Shown here: in pieces, positions 36,581 to 49,867 of the stretch | Layout of the letters: each line of letters begins with the position of its first letter | Position numbering within the stretch: the first letter of the stretch is position 1 | Source: Celoporthe dispersa | Lineage: Eukaryota; Ascomycota; Sordariomycetes; Diaporthales; Cryphonectriaceae | Assembly: GCA_016584495.1 (NCBI GenBank) | Contig: WAID01000009.1 | Location: 124,001 to 188,000 of the forward strand | Direction of reading: 5' to 3' | DNA: 64,000 bases | Made by a program: the position numbers and the translations under genes | The notes under the pieces: generated by a model | Seen by the model: the letters and a program-made list of their open reading frames with translations, nothing else | Database searches by the model: none | Told to the model about the DNA's origin: nothing

Positions 36581-37044
36581 CTAGGTGCGTGTCCGGGACT
36601 GCGTGGCCGTACTGGTGACGAAGCCAAGGGGGGCGGGCTGCGCGTTGGTGGCGGGGATGTACGGCACGCCGGGGTTGGCGACCTTCTCCCTGAGCTCCCA
36701 GTACTGGCCGCCCTGGTCCGTGACGACAACCTCCATGAGGGAGTACTTGAGGACACCGCCCTCAAAGTACGGCACGTAGATGTCCCTTGGCTGGGCATCC
36801 ATCTGGGCCTGGGTGTGGGCTGGGATCTGAACAGTATCCCGACCCTCGGCCTGGTGGTCAGGGGGGGAGGAGGAGCAATGGTCAGTCATGAAAGGGCATC
36901 CCGTAGGGGCCACCGGGTCGGGTGAAAGCTCACAAGGCAGTTCGCACAGGGTGAGTTGTGGACGTAGACCCAGTTGCTGCAGTTGTGGGTGTAGAAATAT
37001 TTACACCTGTACTTGTAAAAACCGCCGCTCCCGCTCCCACTCAT
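36581..37044 (-). CDS. Small Cys-rich conserved hypothetical protein, putative zinc-binding
   Basis: Two exons on the minus strand (37044-36934 and 36850-36581) encode 126 residues. The intron has a consensus GTGAGC donor and CAG acceptor and is in phase. After a Gly/Ser start, exon 1 has four cysteines in the spacing C-x7-C-x10-C-x2-C (YKYRC, HNC, SPCANC), interspersed with aromatic residues, which suggests a small zinc knuckle. Exon 2 carries a basic-neutral region ending in EVVVTDQGGQYWELREKVAN and IPATNAQPAP. No signal peptide or membrane segment is visible. I do not recognise a named family. Codon bias and the clean splice support a real gene; the neighbours on both sides are more than 3 kb away and give no hint of function. 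Confidence 0.7.
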
Positions 37045-40000
37045 GATGGCTGTCCAGCACTGCTGAGCAGTGGGGGGGTCCTCAAGGCAGGGTTATACAA
37101 GATTTCAGGGACCAGACGAGGACCAATCTCGTGTTGTGATCAAGGTCTCTGGGCCGAGCAAGACAGGGCGCGCGAGGTCTCCAGTAACGGCTGGGGGCCT
37201 GTAGCAGGCGGGGTTCGTGACAGAGGCAGACGCGGTGGTCCAAAGCTCATGCAAAAGTGATGGATGCCAAAAAAAAAAAAAAAAAGGAGGTCATAACAGA
37301 CCAAGTCTGTCCAGAAAGAGAATTTTCCCAAGGAAAAAAAAAAGAAGAAAAAAAAAACAACAGGATGCAGTACTTTTTCAGGCCGTCAAGGAAGATACTG
37401 AGCCGCGAGAGGAGAGACGGAGATCAGAGGCGGGAAGCAGCCTGATATAGCGACGACGTGGCCGCTGAGGATTTTTATATGGGCGAATTGCCTCACTTAC
37501 CACGACGAGGCAAAACGTTGAGGTGCCTCTGTGTGGTTCGGCTCGACGGAGGAGGACGAATAAGGTGTGCAAGGAACAAGGGTCGAGGGCGACATCTGTC
37601 AAAGGTCGAGAAGGGGTGGCCAGTGGGCTGTTCCGCCCCCGAGGTGGGGATGGATGGAGACTGTGGGTTGAGGTTTGGGGGACTGGGCGATGTTCGTCTG
37701 GGCTGTGGATGCAGCAGATGTCGATGTGGATGGATGGATGGCCGGGTGGTGTGTGGTGTGCAGCGTATGTCGAACTATGTCACCATAGCATCAGTGTGTA
37801 CTTGAGGTGAGAGAGTGTGTGTATCTGAGAAGAGAGAGATCTCAGGGCGGGTGAGAGACGGAAGAACAGCCGAGAAGAAACAAGCAGAGGACGAGGAGAC
37901 AACAACACTCTCTACTGACTCAGCTATCTGCAACCGACAGTCGAGCGCAGCGTCATGTGTTGTTTCCATCGGTGTAGGTAGAAGAAAAGACAAGGGGGGG
38001 GAGGGAGGGAGAGAGAGAAAGGGAGAGGGGGGAAAAAAAAGAAAAAAAAGAAAAAAAGTAGGAGGGAAGAGGGACACACACACACACACACACATACACA
38101 CAAAAAAAAGAAGAAAAAAACAAGGAAGAAAGGAGGACCGTAAACAGAAAGAAACAAGAAACAAAAAAAAAAAAAAAAAGAGAGAGAGAGAAAGAGGAAA
38201 GGTTGCCTGTCTCGGGGAGGTAAGGATTGGTCAAGCCTCTCTCACTGACATCTCCCGGCCCCCACCACACCTTGCAACCATCAACTCGTCCCTACCCGCA
38301 CCCGCCATAAGCACAACGGTGCAGTAGCCTGCTCCACCATGCCTTACTCTGTTGGGGGGTGCCTACTTCCCTACCAGCCATAATCACACCACTTTTTTTT
38401 CTCTCTTTCTTTCATAGTCAGACAAAACTGCAGCTGTATACCCTGTCTGCCGGGTTGTGGGTGGGTGGGTAGGTGTGTTTGCTCCGGAGGAAGGCAGAAA
38501 GGAATGCGAAGAGGAACCGGAGAGGAAGCAGCAGGAAAGAAGGAGAAGGCAAAAGAAGAAGAAAAAAACAAGAGAAGGCGTGCAGATCCCCTCCCGCGTC
38601 TGGATCTGCTGGTGACCGGTTGAGAAGTCGCAGCAGGTAGCTGTACCGCCCAGCACTACCACCCAGAGTACAGCCATAGTTCATAGTACACGAGTGACGC
38701 TACGGCTCGTATATCCTGTTATTGCTATGCGACATGCGGCTGGCCCGTTTCTGGTGTGCATGCGCCTCTGTCTCTCGCTACCAGGGGCGCACGACCAGTC
38801 AGAGACGACAGAGAACCCGACTGCGGGGACGATCGTGTGACGACGGCCCGTCTGATGGACATCTGGCCTCGAGACCCCTCCAATGAGACGAGCTGCTGTA
38901 TATTGAGGGGGGAGGCACCAGGACCAGGATGCGCGGCGCCCCAGGACGCCGAGCCGTGAGATAGATGCTGAAATGCATGTGCCCGCGGGGAGCCTGGGGG
39001 CGAGGAGGAGGGCAGGCGAGAGGAGGAACACGCGTCCGGATTCGCGCCAGCAGGCGGCGAGGGGGGTTGGAGGAGCAGTGGTGGGCAGGGCGGATATGAG
39101 ATGTGACAGCAGGGCGAGAAGGGAAAGAAAGAAGAAAAAAAAGAGAGAGAGAGAGAGACGGCCACACAGGACATGCTGAGCTTCACGTCTTGTCCATGGC
39201 ACGACAGTAAATGATATGTCAGTCAGGTCAGCCTGGTTTGGCTTAACCTCATAAACACCCTGCTTACCCCCCTGTAACCGTACGCCAAAAATCAGTGGGT
39301 GTGCCATACAGGCCCTGTGAGCGACAAGGGGGTGTTAGTGCAGGTGGTAGGGGTTGGTCGGCCGGGGAGTGGGAGAGGGGGGGAGAGGGGGGGGAGAAGG
39401 AAGGAGGGACTTTAGCAGACCTTTCTCCCGCAGTCGCAGGTGTACCCTGCAGTGTGTACCTGGTGACACCCATGGCAGGATTGGTGCAGGGCTGGCTGGA
39501 GGACCAGGGTCTGCCCTTGGAGGCATGTCCCAAACAGGCGTGCTGAGCCGCGCGGCAGATGTCGTGCAACGGTGACAGATGACATTCCCGCTGGCTCAGC
39601 AAAAGGCTTGCCGTAAGAGGTTGGTACGGGTTGAGGCTGAAAAGCAGGCCACTCCGACCAGCTCAGGCCAGGCCCTTTTTTTTTCTTCCTTTCCTTCTTT
39701 CTTTCTTCTTTCTCTTTCTTCCATGGCCTTCTAGTGCCTCTCATCTCCCGCATCTGCGTCTCCCGGTTCGGGTTCCCACTGGCTGCTGGCTCGGTCGAGG
39801 ATGGCGGCAGGAGGAAGGCTGCAGAGGGCGGAATGCAGGGCATGCTGGTGGTGCTAGTAGCTCTCGGGAAGGGCTGGTAGGCAGGTACTAAGGTGCGGAA
39901 GGGTGGCAGGTAGGGACACGGCAGGCAGGCAGAAGAGAGGGGACTCTACGTGCGTACCGGGAAGTACTCGCATGTACTGTGTACTTTTGCGAGGCGGAAG

Positions 40001-43000
40001 GACTTGAGTGGGGGGCGTTGCCAACTTTGAGAAGCTGCCAGGCGTGCCCTCCTTGCCTGAAGGATACTTGCCATGTACAGACATACAGTGCCGCCGCTGT
40101 ATGACGACAGACAGCAGCACGTGAGCAGGCACGTTACGTGTCACATGGCAGCAGAAGAGACGAGAACGGTGCGTGGGTCGGGGGACGAGCGCTGGTAACT
40201 GCGGCTCTGACGAACACCTCCCCAAACACGAATCGCACCTGATTGGGGGAAGGGGAGGCTCCAGGGGGAAGGGGGGGGGGTGGGCTGTTGTTTCCCGGAG
40301 TGAACTGAGGGGCGGTCCCAAGGCACCTTCCCCTCCAACCCCCAACCTCCAACCCCCCCCTTCCCCCGGCCCCTAAGCCTCTCTCCCGGCCCTTCTCCTG
40401 CTGAGAGAGACAGAGGGAGCTGGAGTCATTGCATCGCAGTAGCGGCACGCTGCGAGTGCTTGACAGCTGGAGCTTGATATCTCCTCCCCCTGGCAAGGTG
40501 ACGGGGGGCCTCAGCGTCACAGCAGTTGTGGGCACCTGCAGCCTTTGCCGACGACATGCCATCATAAAAAAAAAAAAAAGATTTCTCGCATTCACTCACT
40601 ACGGCCGGCCACTTCTGTCGTCAACATCGTTTGTCATCTGCGCCCGGGCCCGCGATCTCGCTGTTTTCATCCCAGCTCCATCCTCGACGCTGCGACTGGC
40701 CAGCTTTGTCCCCGTCCTTCCTGCGATATCTCAGCTCCCGACCACCCTCCCCCTCCTCCGCATGCAGGCTGCGCTCAGATGCGTCATGTATCACCCTGGG
40801 CCCACTTCCAGACCTTCTCGCTGTATGGTTGTATGGTGACTGCTGGCCTCCGCGGCTGCAGTCTTGTTCGCGCGGCAGCCGAACATTCAGGAGAAGAGGG
40901 TGTGCGAGGGTGTCTACGTCCATGCGGTGCAGGGCCGCACGTGTGAGACTCTCAGCCCAGCCAGCCTGGTCCAGCTCTCCCGACGAACAGCCGAGACGGG
41001 TCACATGGAAGGTCATCGTCTCGTCTCGTTACAGTGATCCTACGGATATCTATTCCAAACCCAGTCATGGTCTCCTCCTCCATCCCGTGCTGTCTCATCC
41101 CGTGTTGCGTATCGACGACTGGTCACATCGAAACGGCCGAACGTTTGCCCTGCCTCTACACCACCCGGAGGTTGAGCATACCAACCCCCCCTTCCCCTAT
41201 GACACACGCAATAGTTCGCTCAACACTTTCTCCTCGGAAGCTGGAACGTGTAGGCCGGTGCTTCTGTCAGCATGGGAAGGGGAAGACGAAGAGGAATGAA
41301 AGAAAGAGAAAGGAGAAGGGAAAAAAGCTCACGGCGGGGCTGCCAGGCCGGCCTGGTTGGTACACGGATCATGGGAGACACCACTTTGCTCACGATGAGG
41401 CCCAAGAGAAGAGCGCCTCGAGCGGCCTTCTACATTTGCTACCGCGCAGAATCCTCCATGCTGAGCTCATGATGCGGGTCTCGGTCAAGGCTCCAGATCC
41501 ACTCTGCACCACTCCTCCGCTCACCCGGTGCCTTGTCTGCTCTATGGAGACGCGCCTATTCGCTACCATAGTAGGTGTGATATCACCTGCATCGTGTCTG
41601 GGTCTCACATTCTCTCCCACCGGGAAACGGCTAGGATGGGAGCAGCAGGCTTGCAGCCTGCGTGGGGGACGCCACGAGGTGCCAACCCAGAACCAGGATC
41701 GCCACATGGTAATTCGTGCTCGGCTTCGGTTTTCATGGTCAGCAGCTGGAGGCCATTGGCCAGATCGATTTTGACCAGGGCATGAGGCCACGCCCGTCCT
41801 TGTTCAACATGGGCAGCGTGCTCAACGTCGCTGCAAGTCCCAAGGCTGCATGCTGTACATTGACCTGGCAGCACGCCACTCAGCGTCAGGTCGACCTCGA
41901 GGAGCCCCAGAAGGGTGGGCAGCGAGACGCGGCATCCCTTACCAAAAAAAGCACGCAGGCTTGTGCACCCTCTGCCGCTCATACACATCCACCCACCCCT
42001 CCTATGGATGCGACCAACCCTGTCTCCCATCACACGGATAGTGCCTTGGGCGGACCAACCACGCACCCTTGACTGGAAGTTAAACGTTTCGGGGCCCGTG
42101 CCGTGGGGAGATCCATTTCGCATGTTTGACAGCGTCAATCAGTAGTGGAGACGACTGATGGGGCTCTGCTTCGATTGGGCCGAGTCGTGAGCAGATGCCC
42201 CGGCGAGTGAGCTTCCCTGATTCCATTCGATGCTACGAGCTACCACTAGGAGCAAGTTTCACACCTTGCTCCTGCCCATGGGCAAGAACAGGCTCATCTC
42301 TGTTCTTTGATCAGGGCACCACGATTTATGAAGGCGTCTTGTTCAATACCACCACAACATGACGGCAGTAGCATTACGAGCCGCACCGAGATGCAGGCCT
42401 GAAGCATCAATAGGCCGTCAGCGTGACCCTGCCAGAACGGAGTCGGTGATACTTTTCACAAACCGAGAGTGCCGGGTGTATGCGCAAAAGCTCTTCTAGT
42501 GCGAGCAAAGAGTGGTTTCAGCCGGTATCAGCGGACTGCGGATGCCTCAATGTGTGCCACTCTCCGCTCCAAATACAACACACGCTTCCAATCAGGATAG
42601 AGGTGGCTGCATACGGCTAGCAGGTGGGCCATACTCGAGAGGACATGTTTCGCGGGCCTAGCTCGACGAGGTGCTTATGAGGGCCAGCCGTCACAGGCGA
42701 ATATCTCACTGTGGCGCGCCAAGGGCGGTCGATGGACGGGTCAGATGCTTGCAATGGGCACGCATCTGCAGGATCCCTGGTAAGAATGGGTGAATCGTCA
42801 GCCAATATTTGGAATTGGATCCCATCGCATAGACGCGTCCAGCGTAGCAGTGCATATCGACAGCCTTGTGAGTGCGAGACTCGTAGCCATGGGTCATCCA
42901 GTCTTACACGGTCCACGTGCCACGCTTTCGGGGGCCTGTCGCAAGCTGTTGTCCGGTGACTCTTCAGCTCACACGAGCAGACATCCATCCTGATGGGCCG

Positions 43001-45938
43001 GCAAACGATGGATGGTTGGGACGCGTGCACACTCACGAGATGCAGTGGGCCTGGGCCAAGTGATTGGCCTCCCGTGAATAGTCTATAGATGCCCAAGATC
43101 TTCAGACGACAATTCTCACCACGTTCCAACTCTGGAGGCTGCCCCTCAGTGACCCCTCTGGAGTATGCAGTGGGAGCGCCTATCTAGGGAAACGGGCGTA
43201 GTTACCTCGCGATGCTGTCGAGGGCATCTAAGAGCCTGAGCCCAAGACAAAGTCGTCAGGACTGCCTCGACGGCTTCAGCTTACACCCGATCTCCTCGCG
43301 GCTCGCTGCAGCATGCCCGTACGCAGGCGGAAGACTTTGCCTGTAGGCCCCAATTTCCCACAGCCTGAGAACCAGTCGACAATGGGAGCAACACACACAA
43401 ATAGGCCGACAGTGACTTGCGGGCTCGAGAGGAGGTGTTGTCCAAGTCCAGCGCCCCCTGCTCCACCACCTCCAGATCCTTACGCCCGGGACTGCTGCCG
43501 CCCAGCCGACCAATACACAGCCAGAGATGAATAAAGGAAAACCATGCGAGGCCTGCTACGAAGGATATGTGATAGATTTGGTCTTATTACGTCCCGCTCA
43601 AATTGGCCGATTGGCCGATTAAAAGGACCGCCGCCTTGCCATCCACTTCATATTATGCATGTGAAAATCTGCGGCAAGCACGGAAGCCCAGACGTTCTCG
43701 TCCTCAGAGCCGAGACCAGCGGTTAGACCCTGTGAGGTGAGAAGAAAAGGCAACAAGGTACGTACACGGTCGATCTTCTCTTCCACTTCCCCACAGGGTC
43801 CGGCTCCTCTTGGAGGAAGGAAAGAAATGTCGCCGGTTGTCCATACCGGCAGACCCATGCAGAGTTGCTTGCTGCCTTTCAGGGTCCGTCTACGTGCGCA
43901 TACCAGGATACGGGTGAGAAAGGTAGCTCCATGGCACGATACGCTCTCTCGCCGAGGCGGGACCTGCTCTGTTCAGAAGCGCAGAGGGTCGTATTGACGC
44001 ATGATACCTCACGACGTAATCCCAAGTTGGATGGATGGGTGATCTGGAATGTGGCGAGCTCAAGTACAAGTACATACACGCCCTTTGGGGGTAACTCACT
44101 TGTTTTGTGTCTTTTTTTTTCTTTTCTTTCCACACCCCTGATGGGAGAGAGGAAGGGGGGGGAGGGAGGGAAGGGCAGAGAGCCGGGATTCGATCACCAC
44201 AGTGCGTAGCGACAGATCATCTGTGCTCACGGTATGACGAGGATGGGTCGGATATTCCGTACCACCATGCCTCAGCGAGACCCGCGGTGATGGTGTAAGG
44301 CAGGTCGTTCTGAGAGGCACCCGCAGCTCGAGCGGTTCTCGCCCCTCCACCAAGTAGCTGACCACGTGTGTACAGATCGTGATCTTGTGTTCATCTTGTC
44401 AATCAGAACAACACCGTCGCCACCCTACGAGAGATGCATGGTCCGACAATACAGCAAGACCTTTTGACTCGTTAATCGCTCTAGACCGGTGCCTTGGCAG
44501 TTTCCCACAAATACCAGGCGCCCATCGCTGATTGTTGGTCTGCTGCTCCCTTGTTGCTGACACCTCTGTCCTTTTATCCTCACACACACACACACGCGCA
44601 CACACACACAGAGCAGGTGGTGGTGGACTCGACCAGGATTGTTGTCCCTCCAAGAGAAAGAAAAAGGTCCCCCAGTGGAGTCCTCCTCCTCTACACCATA
44701 GCCGCATTCATCCCTCCCTTCTCATCCAGATCAACATCCTACACCACCCTCTTATTCCCATCTTTCCTATGGGGCTGGGTCTCTCTGTCCGTCCACGCAG
44801 GTAAGAGCACGTTCTGGGCCACCCGTCGTCGTAAGCACTCCCCTAACCACACGGTGGCATTGCATGAAATTACCCAAGCATACACACACACACATACGCA
44901 CGCACGCACAGAAGAGGGGTCTCGCGTGAGATTGTGACGGTGCCCTGTTGTCGCTGTTTTTTTCTCTTTTTTTTTTTTTCTTCTTTCGTGTGATTACCAT
45001 GCGGTACATGACCTGCATTGATCAAAATTATTGATATCTATTACGAGAAAAGAGTTCCCATCTCGGCTTAGTAGCATTCAGTACTTATAAAAAGGGGAAG
45101 CTAGATGGAAAGTAGATCCCGATCCGGTAGAAAAAGTATTGATCAAGATGGAAACAGTATTGGTTTCCTTTTCTAATTTTATATAAAACAAAGTGTGTAG
45201 ACCGGCATTGGCGTGTAACCTCGTAATTCTACAGAGTGTCCGAAATACGTACACACAAACATGTTGAGCACTAAGGTAGGGAAAAAAGGGGGAGGAGGAG
45301 GAAAAGCAAGGATGAAGAAGCCAGGTACAGGGAGAAGAAGGAAAAGGGAAAGAGAAGTAGCAGTAGTAGAAGAAGAAGATGAAGAAGAAGCAAATGGAAT
45401 GAAGAGCAGTTTCCCCGGGATTTACCGGTCATCCCGCCTACAGCTCATCTCGCTCCCAAAGCAATAATCCGGGAATAACTACGTAATTAAAACAGCTTGA
45501 AACAGACACGGGCGAGGGAAAAAATCCTGATTTTCTCCTCCTGTAGGGTTGAAAGAGATGGAAATTGATAGGAACTTAGCCGAGGATTTTTTTTTTTTTT
45601 TTTTTTAGTTCTGCGGCGGGTGTGCTTATTACGGACGAAAGGGTCCTGCCTGCCTGGCCTTTGGGGAGGGAGAGAGGGTGGCTCTCGTGTCTTCGGATCA
45701 ACAAGGGGAGGGAGGGTCTTTTGTTGTACTCTTTTGTTGGGTGTTTTGAAAACCCATGTTTCCGAGAGAGAGAAATAATAATAATACTAATGAAAATAGG
45801 GGAAAGCGAATAAAGAAGAACAAATTAGTGCGGTACTTGCACTGAGATAGAACGTGCACTTTGTATTCCCTCTATGCGCTCGTCTCGAGCCTCTTCAGGT
45901 AAACCAGTCTCGGCCGTCGCTCTTCCCAAGTAGTCTTG

Positions 45939-45979
<41 letters not shown>

Positions 45980-46429
45980 CTCATGGTCTCTCTTTCCTCA
46001 TTGTACTCAATCGTATGCACTGTGAAGTGTATGTATGTACTCTGTACTTTGAAAAATCAAAACGTCGCAACGCCATCTACACCGATCATGGTGCACAATT
46101 TGCCGCCATCCAGGTTGAACGCCCCTTCAATCTGCTGCTCTTTCTCGGCCCCTCGCTCGGTTCCTCGGCCTTTCGCCTCTTCCCCGCCCCCCGCCCCTTT
46201 TCTTTTCTTTTTCTTGTTTTTTTCTTTCCTTCTTCTCTTCTGACACTTTTATTGCTTCTGGACCAGGTTCGGGCACCTCTGCATAATAGGCCGCAAGCGT
46301 GTCGTCTGCTGATTGGTCTGGCGCCGGTCGTGGCGGTGGCTGCGGCGACGGCTGGCTGTCGTCCTGAGACATTGCTGACTTGTTGTTGGAGGACGGGTGA
46401 TGCCGATGGCGGCGGCGGGCGCTCTTCTA
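37045..46429. other. 9.4 kb gene-free region
   Basis: This is the longest interval without a supportable gene. It alternates homopurine/homopyrimidine tracts (37991-38202, 39120-39160, 45290-45400), C/T-rich leaders and poly-T/A runs. At 40600-44400 the composition is more balanced, with many overlapping short frames but no consistent third-position bias or known motif. From about 45000 to 46080 it becomes AT-rich. One ACCATAGCA copy lies at 37782-37790. No rRNA, tRNA or transposon feature was recognised. Confidence 0.5.
37991..38202. repeat. Long homopurine tract with CA microsatellite
   Basis: More than 200 bp of almost pure A/G on the plus strand is interrupted only by about twelve CA units near 38074-38102. 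Such tracts can form triplexes and are prone to assembly errors. Confidence 0.85.
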
Positions 46430-48963
46430 CTAGGCCCTGCCCCCTTTCATCGCCTGCTTCCGGCGGACCCTCTCCGTCACGCGCGTGAGGGCCGTCTTGA
46501 CCTCGCCCTTCTCGAAGGACTCTAGTGCGTAGTACGCGGGCGCGATCTCCATCAGCCACTCGGGGCGGACGCCTGTGACTGTTCGGATGTATTGCTGCAC
46601 ACAGGACAGAGCGTTAGCAGTCCGGGCGGGAGACAAGCGCGCGGAGTCAGGGGTCGGCAGGAGGAGCATGACATACCTTGCTGGTCAGAACAAACTCGTG
46701 ATAGACAACCCACTCGAAGTCCGCCTTAATGACACTAGAAGGGTGGATCAGCACGGGCTGGTTGTCCTTGACCGTGGTGTAGCTCTTGCTGGTGTCCTTC
46801 TTGGCGACCTGCATGAAGAAGCCGGCGACCAGGGCGCGGCGGATGTTGGTGTAGTAGTTCCTGTCGCTGAAGTCGGTGCTCATGAGATCGATGCCGTGCG
46901 TCTCCATGATGCGCTTGAGCTGGGCGCGAACGTGGTCGGCCGAGGTCAGGTGGCGCAGGCTGCAGAAGTGCTCGTGGCACCACTGCTTCAGGTCCGTGCC
47001 CTTGTTCATCTCGCCCCGGAAGGCGTGGTACAGGTTGAGGAGGGTCAGGTGGTCGCCGTCTGGGTGAGCAAAGTGGGCCTTCATGTCGTCGGCGCGCTTC
47101 CTCTCCTTGTTGGGCCGCAGCCAGGGCGAGGGCACGGAGAGCAGCGAGACGACGGAGAGGACCTCGTTGCTGCAGTAGAACTCGGGGCTGCTGATCAGCA
47201 TCACGGCCAGCTGGGGGTCGAGGGGGAACTCGGACGCCAGCTTGCCGAGGGCCGTCAGCTCGCCCTCGTCGTCCAGACAGGCCAGGAAGTTGAGCTCCTC
47301 GAGGGCGCGCATCATGGTCTCGGGCGCGGGCGGATCGAGCAGGTCGAAGTGGACCAGGTCTGTGACGCCCAGCCGCTTGAGCTGCAGGATGGTGTTGGAC
47401 AGGTTGGACCGCAGGATCTCAGGATAGGTCTGCTCGATGAGCTCCTTCTTGTAGGCGGCCTCTGTGTACAGCCTGAAGCACTTTCCCGGCCGCGTACGAC
47501 CGGCACGACCCGCTCGCTGTTGGGCCGAGGCCTTGCTGATGGGACTAACAAGGAGGGACTCGACTCGGATCCGGGGGTTGTAGATCTTTTGTTTGCTAAA
47601 GCCTGGATCGACCACGTACACGATACCTGTGGCGCGCACACACACACACAAACAAACATGTCAGCTCGGTCTGCCCTAGCCATAGGGAGAGAGAGAGAGA
47701 GAGAGGCGCAGGGGAAAGAAAAGACATACCGTCGATGGTGAGTGATGTTTCTGCGATGTTGGTCGCGATGATGCACTTCCTGCCAGGCCGGCCGCCGGGC
47801 TTGAAGGGAGCAGGCGCGTCGTTGAAGATGCGCTGCTGCTGATGCGGTGGCAGGGTGCCGTACAGAGGGTAGATAGCCATGGGGCCGACGTCGGACTCGC
47901 GGACCATCTCGTCGACCTCGAGCCTGATCCGCCTGCAGGCGTCCTCGATCTCTTCCTCTCCCGTCAGGAACAGCAGGATGTCGCCCTCGTCCTCCGTGGC
48001 ATGGATCTGCAGCACCGTCCTGATGGAGGCCTCGATATAGTCCCTCTCCGCCTCAGGGGTGTAGTAGAGCGACACGGGGTGCGTGCGACCGGGCACTGCC
48101 AGCAGCGGGGCGTCGTAGAAGTACTTCTGGAACTTCTGGGCGTCGAGGGTGGCAGACATGATGATGATCTTGAGGTCGCTCCTGCGCTGGGAGATCTCCT
48201 TGAGGAGGGCCATCAGGATGTCAGTGGCGAGGGTACGCTCGTGGGCCTCGTCGATGATGATACAGGCGTAGCGTGACATGTCGTTATCGTGCATACACTC
48301 GCGCAGCAGCTGGCCGTCGGTCATGTACTTGAGCATGGTCTTGTCGGAGGTGCAGTTGTCGAAGCGGACGCTGTAGCCGACCTCCTCGCCCAGCTTGACG
48401 TCCATCTCGTCGGCAACACGCTGGGCGACGCTGGTGGCGGCGACACGGCGGGGCTGGGTACAGGCGACCAGCTTGTGGGTGAACTGGGGCATCTCGTCGT
48501 AGAGGACATACTGGGGAATCTGGGTGGTCTTTCCCGAGCCGGTCTCACCGACAAAGACCATGATCTGGGTGTTGTGGTAGATGTCGAGGAACTCCTGCCT
48601 GTGCTTGTGGACGGGCAGGTCGCGGCGGCCCTGGAGGATCCTGAAGAACTTCTGGCTGTGGGGCTCGCCGGTCCAGGGGCTGTCGTCGGCGTCCTCGAGC
48701 CTGGCAGCCTGCTGGGCGGTGGTCTCATGGCGCGTGATGCCGTTGAAGGCAGGCCAACCTGAGGATCTTGCGCCGCCGCCGCCGCCACCACCACTGCCAT
48801 TCTGCGCGCCATAGGTATGTGCCAGGTAGGGGTTGTACTTGTTGTTGTTCATGGTGTCCGCGTTGTTGCTGCCGTCTGCGCGAGCCCTCTTAGGGGAGCC
48901 AGGAGAGTCTTCGTCGTCAGCACTGGGACGCTTCGTGCCTTTTGAGAAGCCTGTGTCAGTCAT
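46430..48963 (-). CDS. prp43: DEAH-box RNA helicase Prp43 (DHX15 orthologue)
   Basis: Prp43 is an ATP-dependent 3'-5' RNA helicase that dismantles the intron-lariat spliceosome and acts in ribosome biogenesis, driven by G-patch partners. Exons on the minus strand are 48963-47730, 47626-46677 and 46594-46430, giving 782 residues with intact frame. All helicase motifs are present in order: GETGSGKTT (I), TQPRRVAA (Ia), DEAH within CIIIDEAHERT (II), SAT (III), LLFLTGEEEIEDA (IV), TNIAETSLTIDG (V) and QRAGRAGR (VI). Winged-helix, ratchet and OB-fold regions follow, with QYIRTVTGVRPEWLMEIAP near the end. The Prp43-specific lead QIMVFVGETGSGKTTQIPQY and total length separate it from Prp2, Prp16 and Prp22. 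The N-terminus has a basic KRPSADDE/KRAR segment and a poly-Gly run. It is divergent from PRMT5 with 904 bp between starts. Confidence 0.96.
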
Positions 48964-49867
48964 GATGACAGCAAACAGTCTCTCTTGGATGTGTGACAGT
49001 GGAGAGGGTGAAGGTGGTGGCAGCAGCTGGTGCTGGCGCCCTTCGGAGGAGGTGTGTTTGGAGGTATACGGTTGGTAGGTTGGTTGGTGGTGGTGGTGAT
49101 CAGGGACAGCCTCGTCGTACAGCAGCGATCTTTTTGGTAAAATTTCTGGACCCTGGATCCAGGCTGTTGATCTGCGGCAGGCAACCCGGGTTGGCACTGC
49201 AACGGTGTGGAGCCGGATAGCATGTGAGGCCCACCGAAAAGTTGGTGGGGTCAAGGAGCTTTGAGGAAGGATAGGATTTTGTTCAGTGTGGAAGAGTGAG
49301 TTAGTTGCTGGTCAGACGAGGAGACAAGAAGTCGTCTGTTCTCTCCTTGTGCCATGTAATTAAAAATGCTTTTTGGAAAGCACAAACTTGGGTAGCACTG
49401 CCTCAGTACTTTAGCAGCCAGCCTCCATGACAGCGTACTGGAGAAGGCCACTGTACTTGCCCTGGGGGCCTGGAAACCCCACCATCACCCACTGTAGCCC
49501 ACTGTCACCCACTGTAAGCTTAAGTACAATCACTACAGGCAACAATACCATCAGATGATGACCAGAACTCGACCTTGTGTGAACTGGAAGGTTTGCAGAA
49601 AATGTCCAGAAGAGAATAGTCTCAACAGATTTCTCCATCATACAAATGTGAATGAAGAACCAGACATCCAGCTGTGCACAATTGATCCCAAGGTGAAAAA
49701 CAGCCCCCCCCCCAGTGCTTCCCGCCAAAAAATCCCAAAAAAAAAATCATTCCCCATAAATTTTCCTTTCCTCCTTCTTGACCAACCTACCCAACTTCTA
49801 CGTGTTGTTGTCTTCATTTTGCAGCAGGACAGACAGACTGCTTCAACGATAGGGCCAGAACAAAAAG
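48964..49867. other. Divergent promoter region of Prp43 and PRMT5
   Basis: This 904-bp interval contains both promoters. It holds three CCCACTGT copies at roughly 10-bp spacing (49489-49520), a small CCCACC/GGTGGG inverted repeat near 49229-49250, and A-rich DNA (49730-49750) close to the PRMT5 start. No TATA box stands out, as expected for housekeeping genes. Confidence 0.5.

Noticed and set aside
41716..42072. 118-residue plus-strand frame in the long gene-free region
   Set aside because: Bias is moderate at the beginning only, then is lost; no domain or splice continuation found.
46575..47741. 388-residue open frame antisense to Prp43
   Set aside because: It lies over conserved helicase exons and crosses their introns; it has only the hydrophobic Val/Leu/Gly composition typical of antisense shadows.
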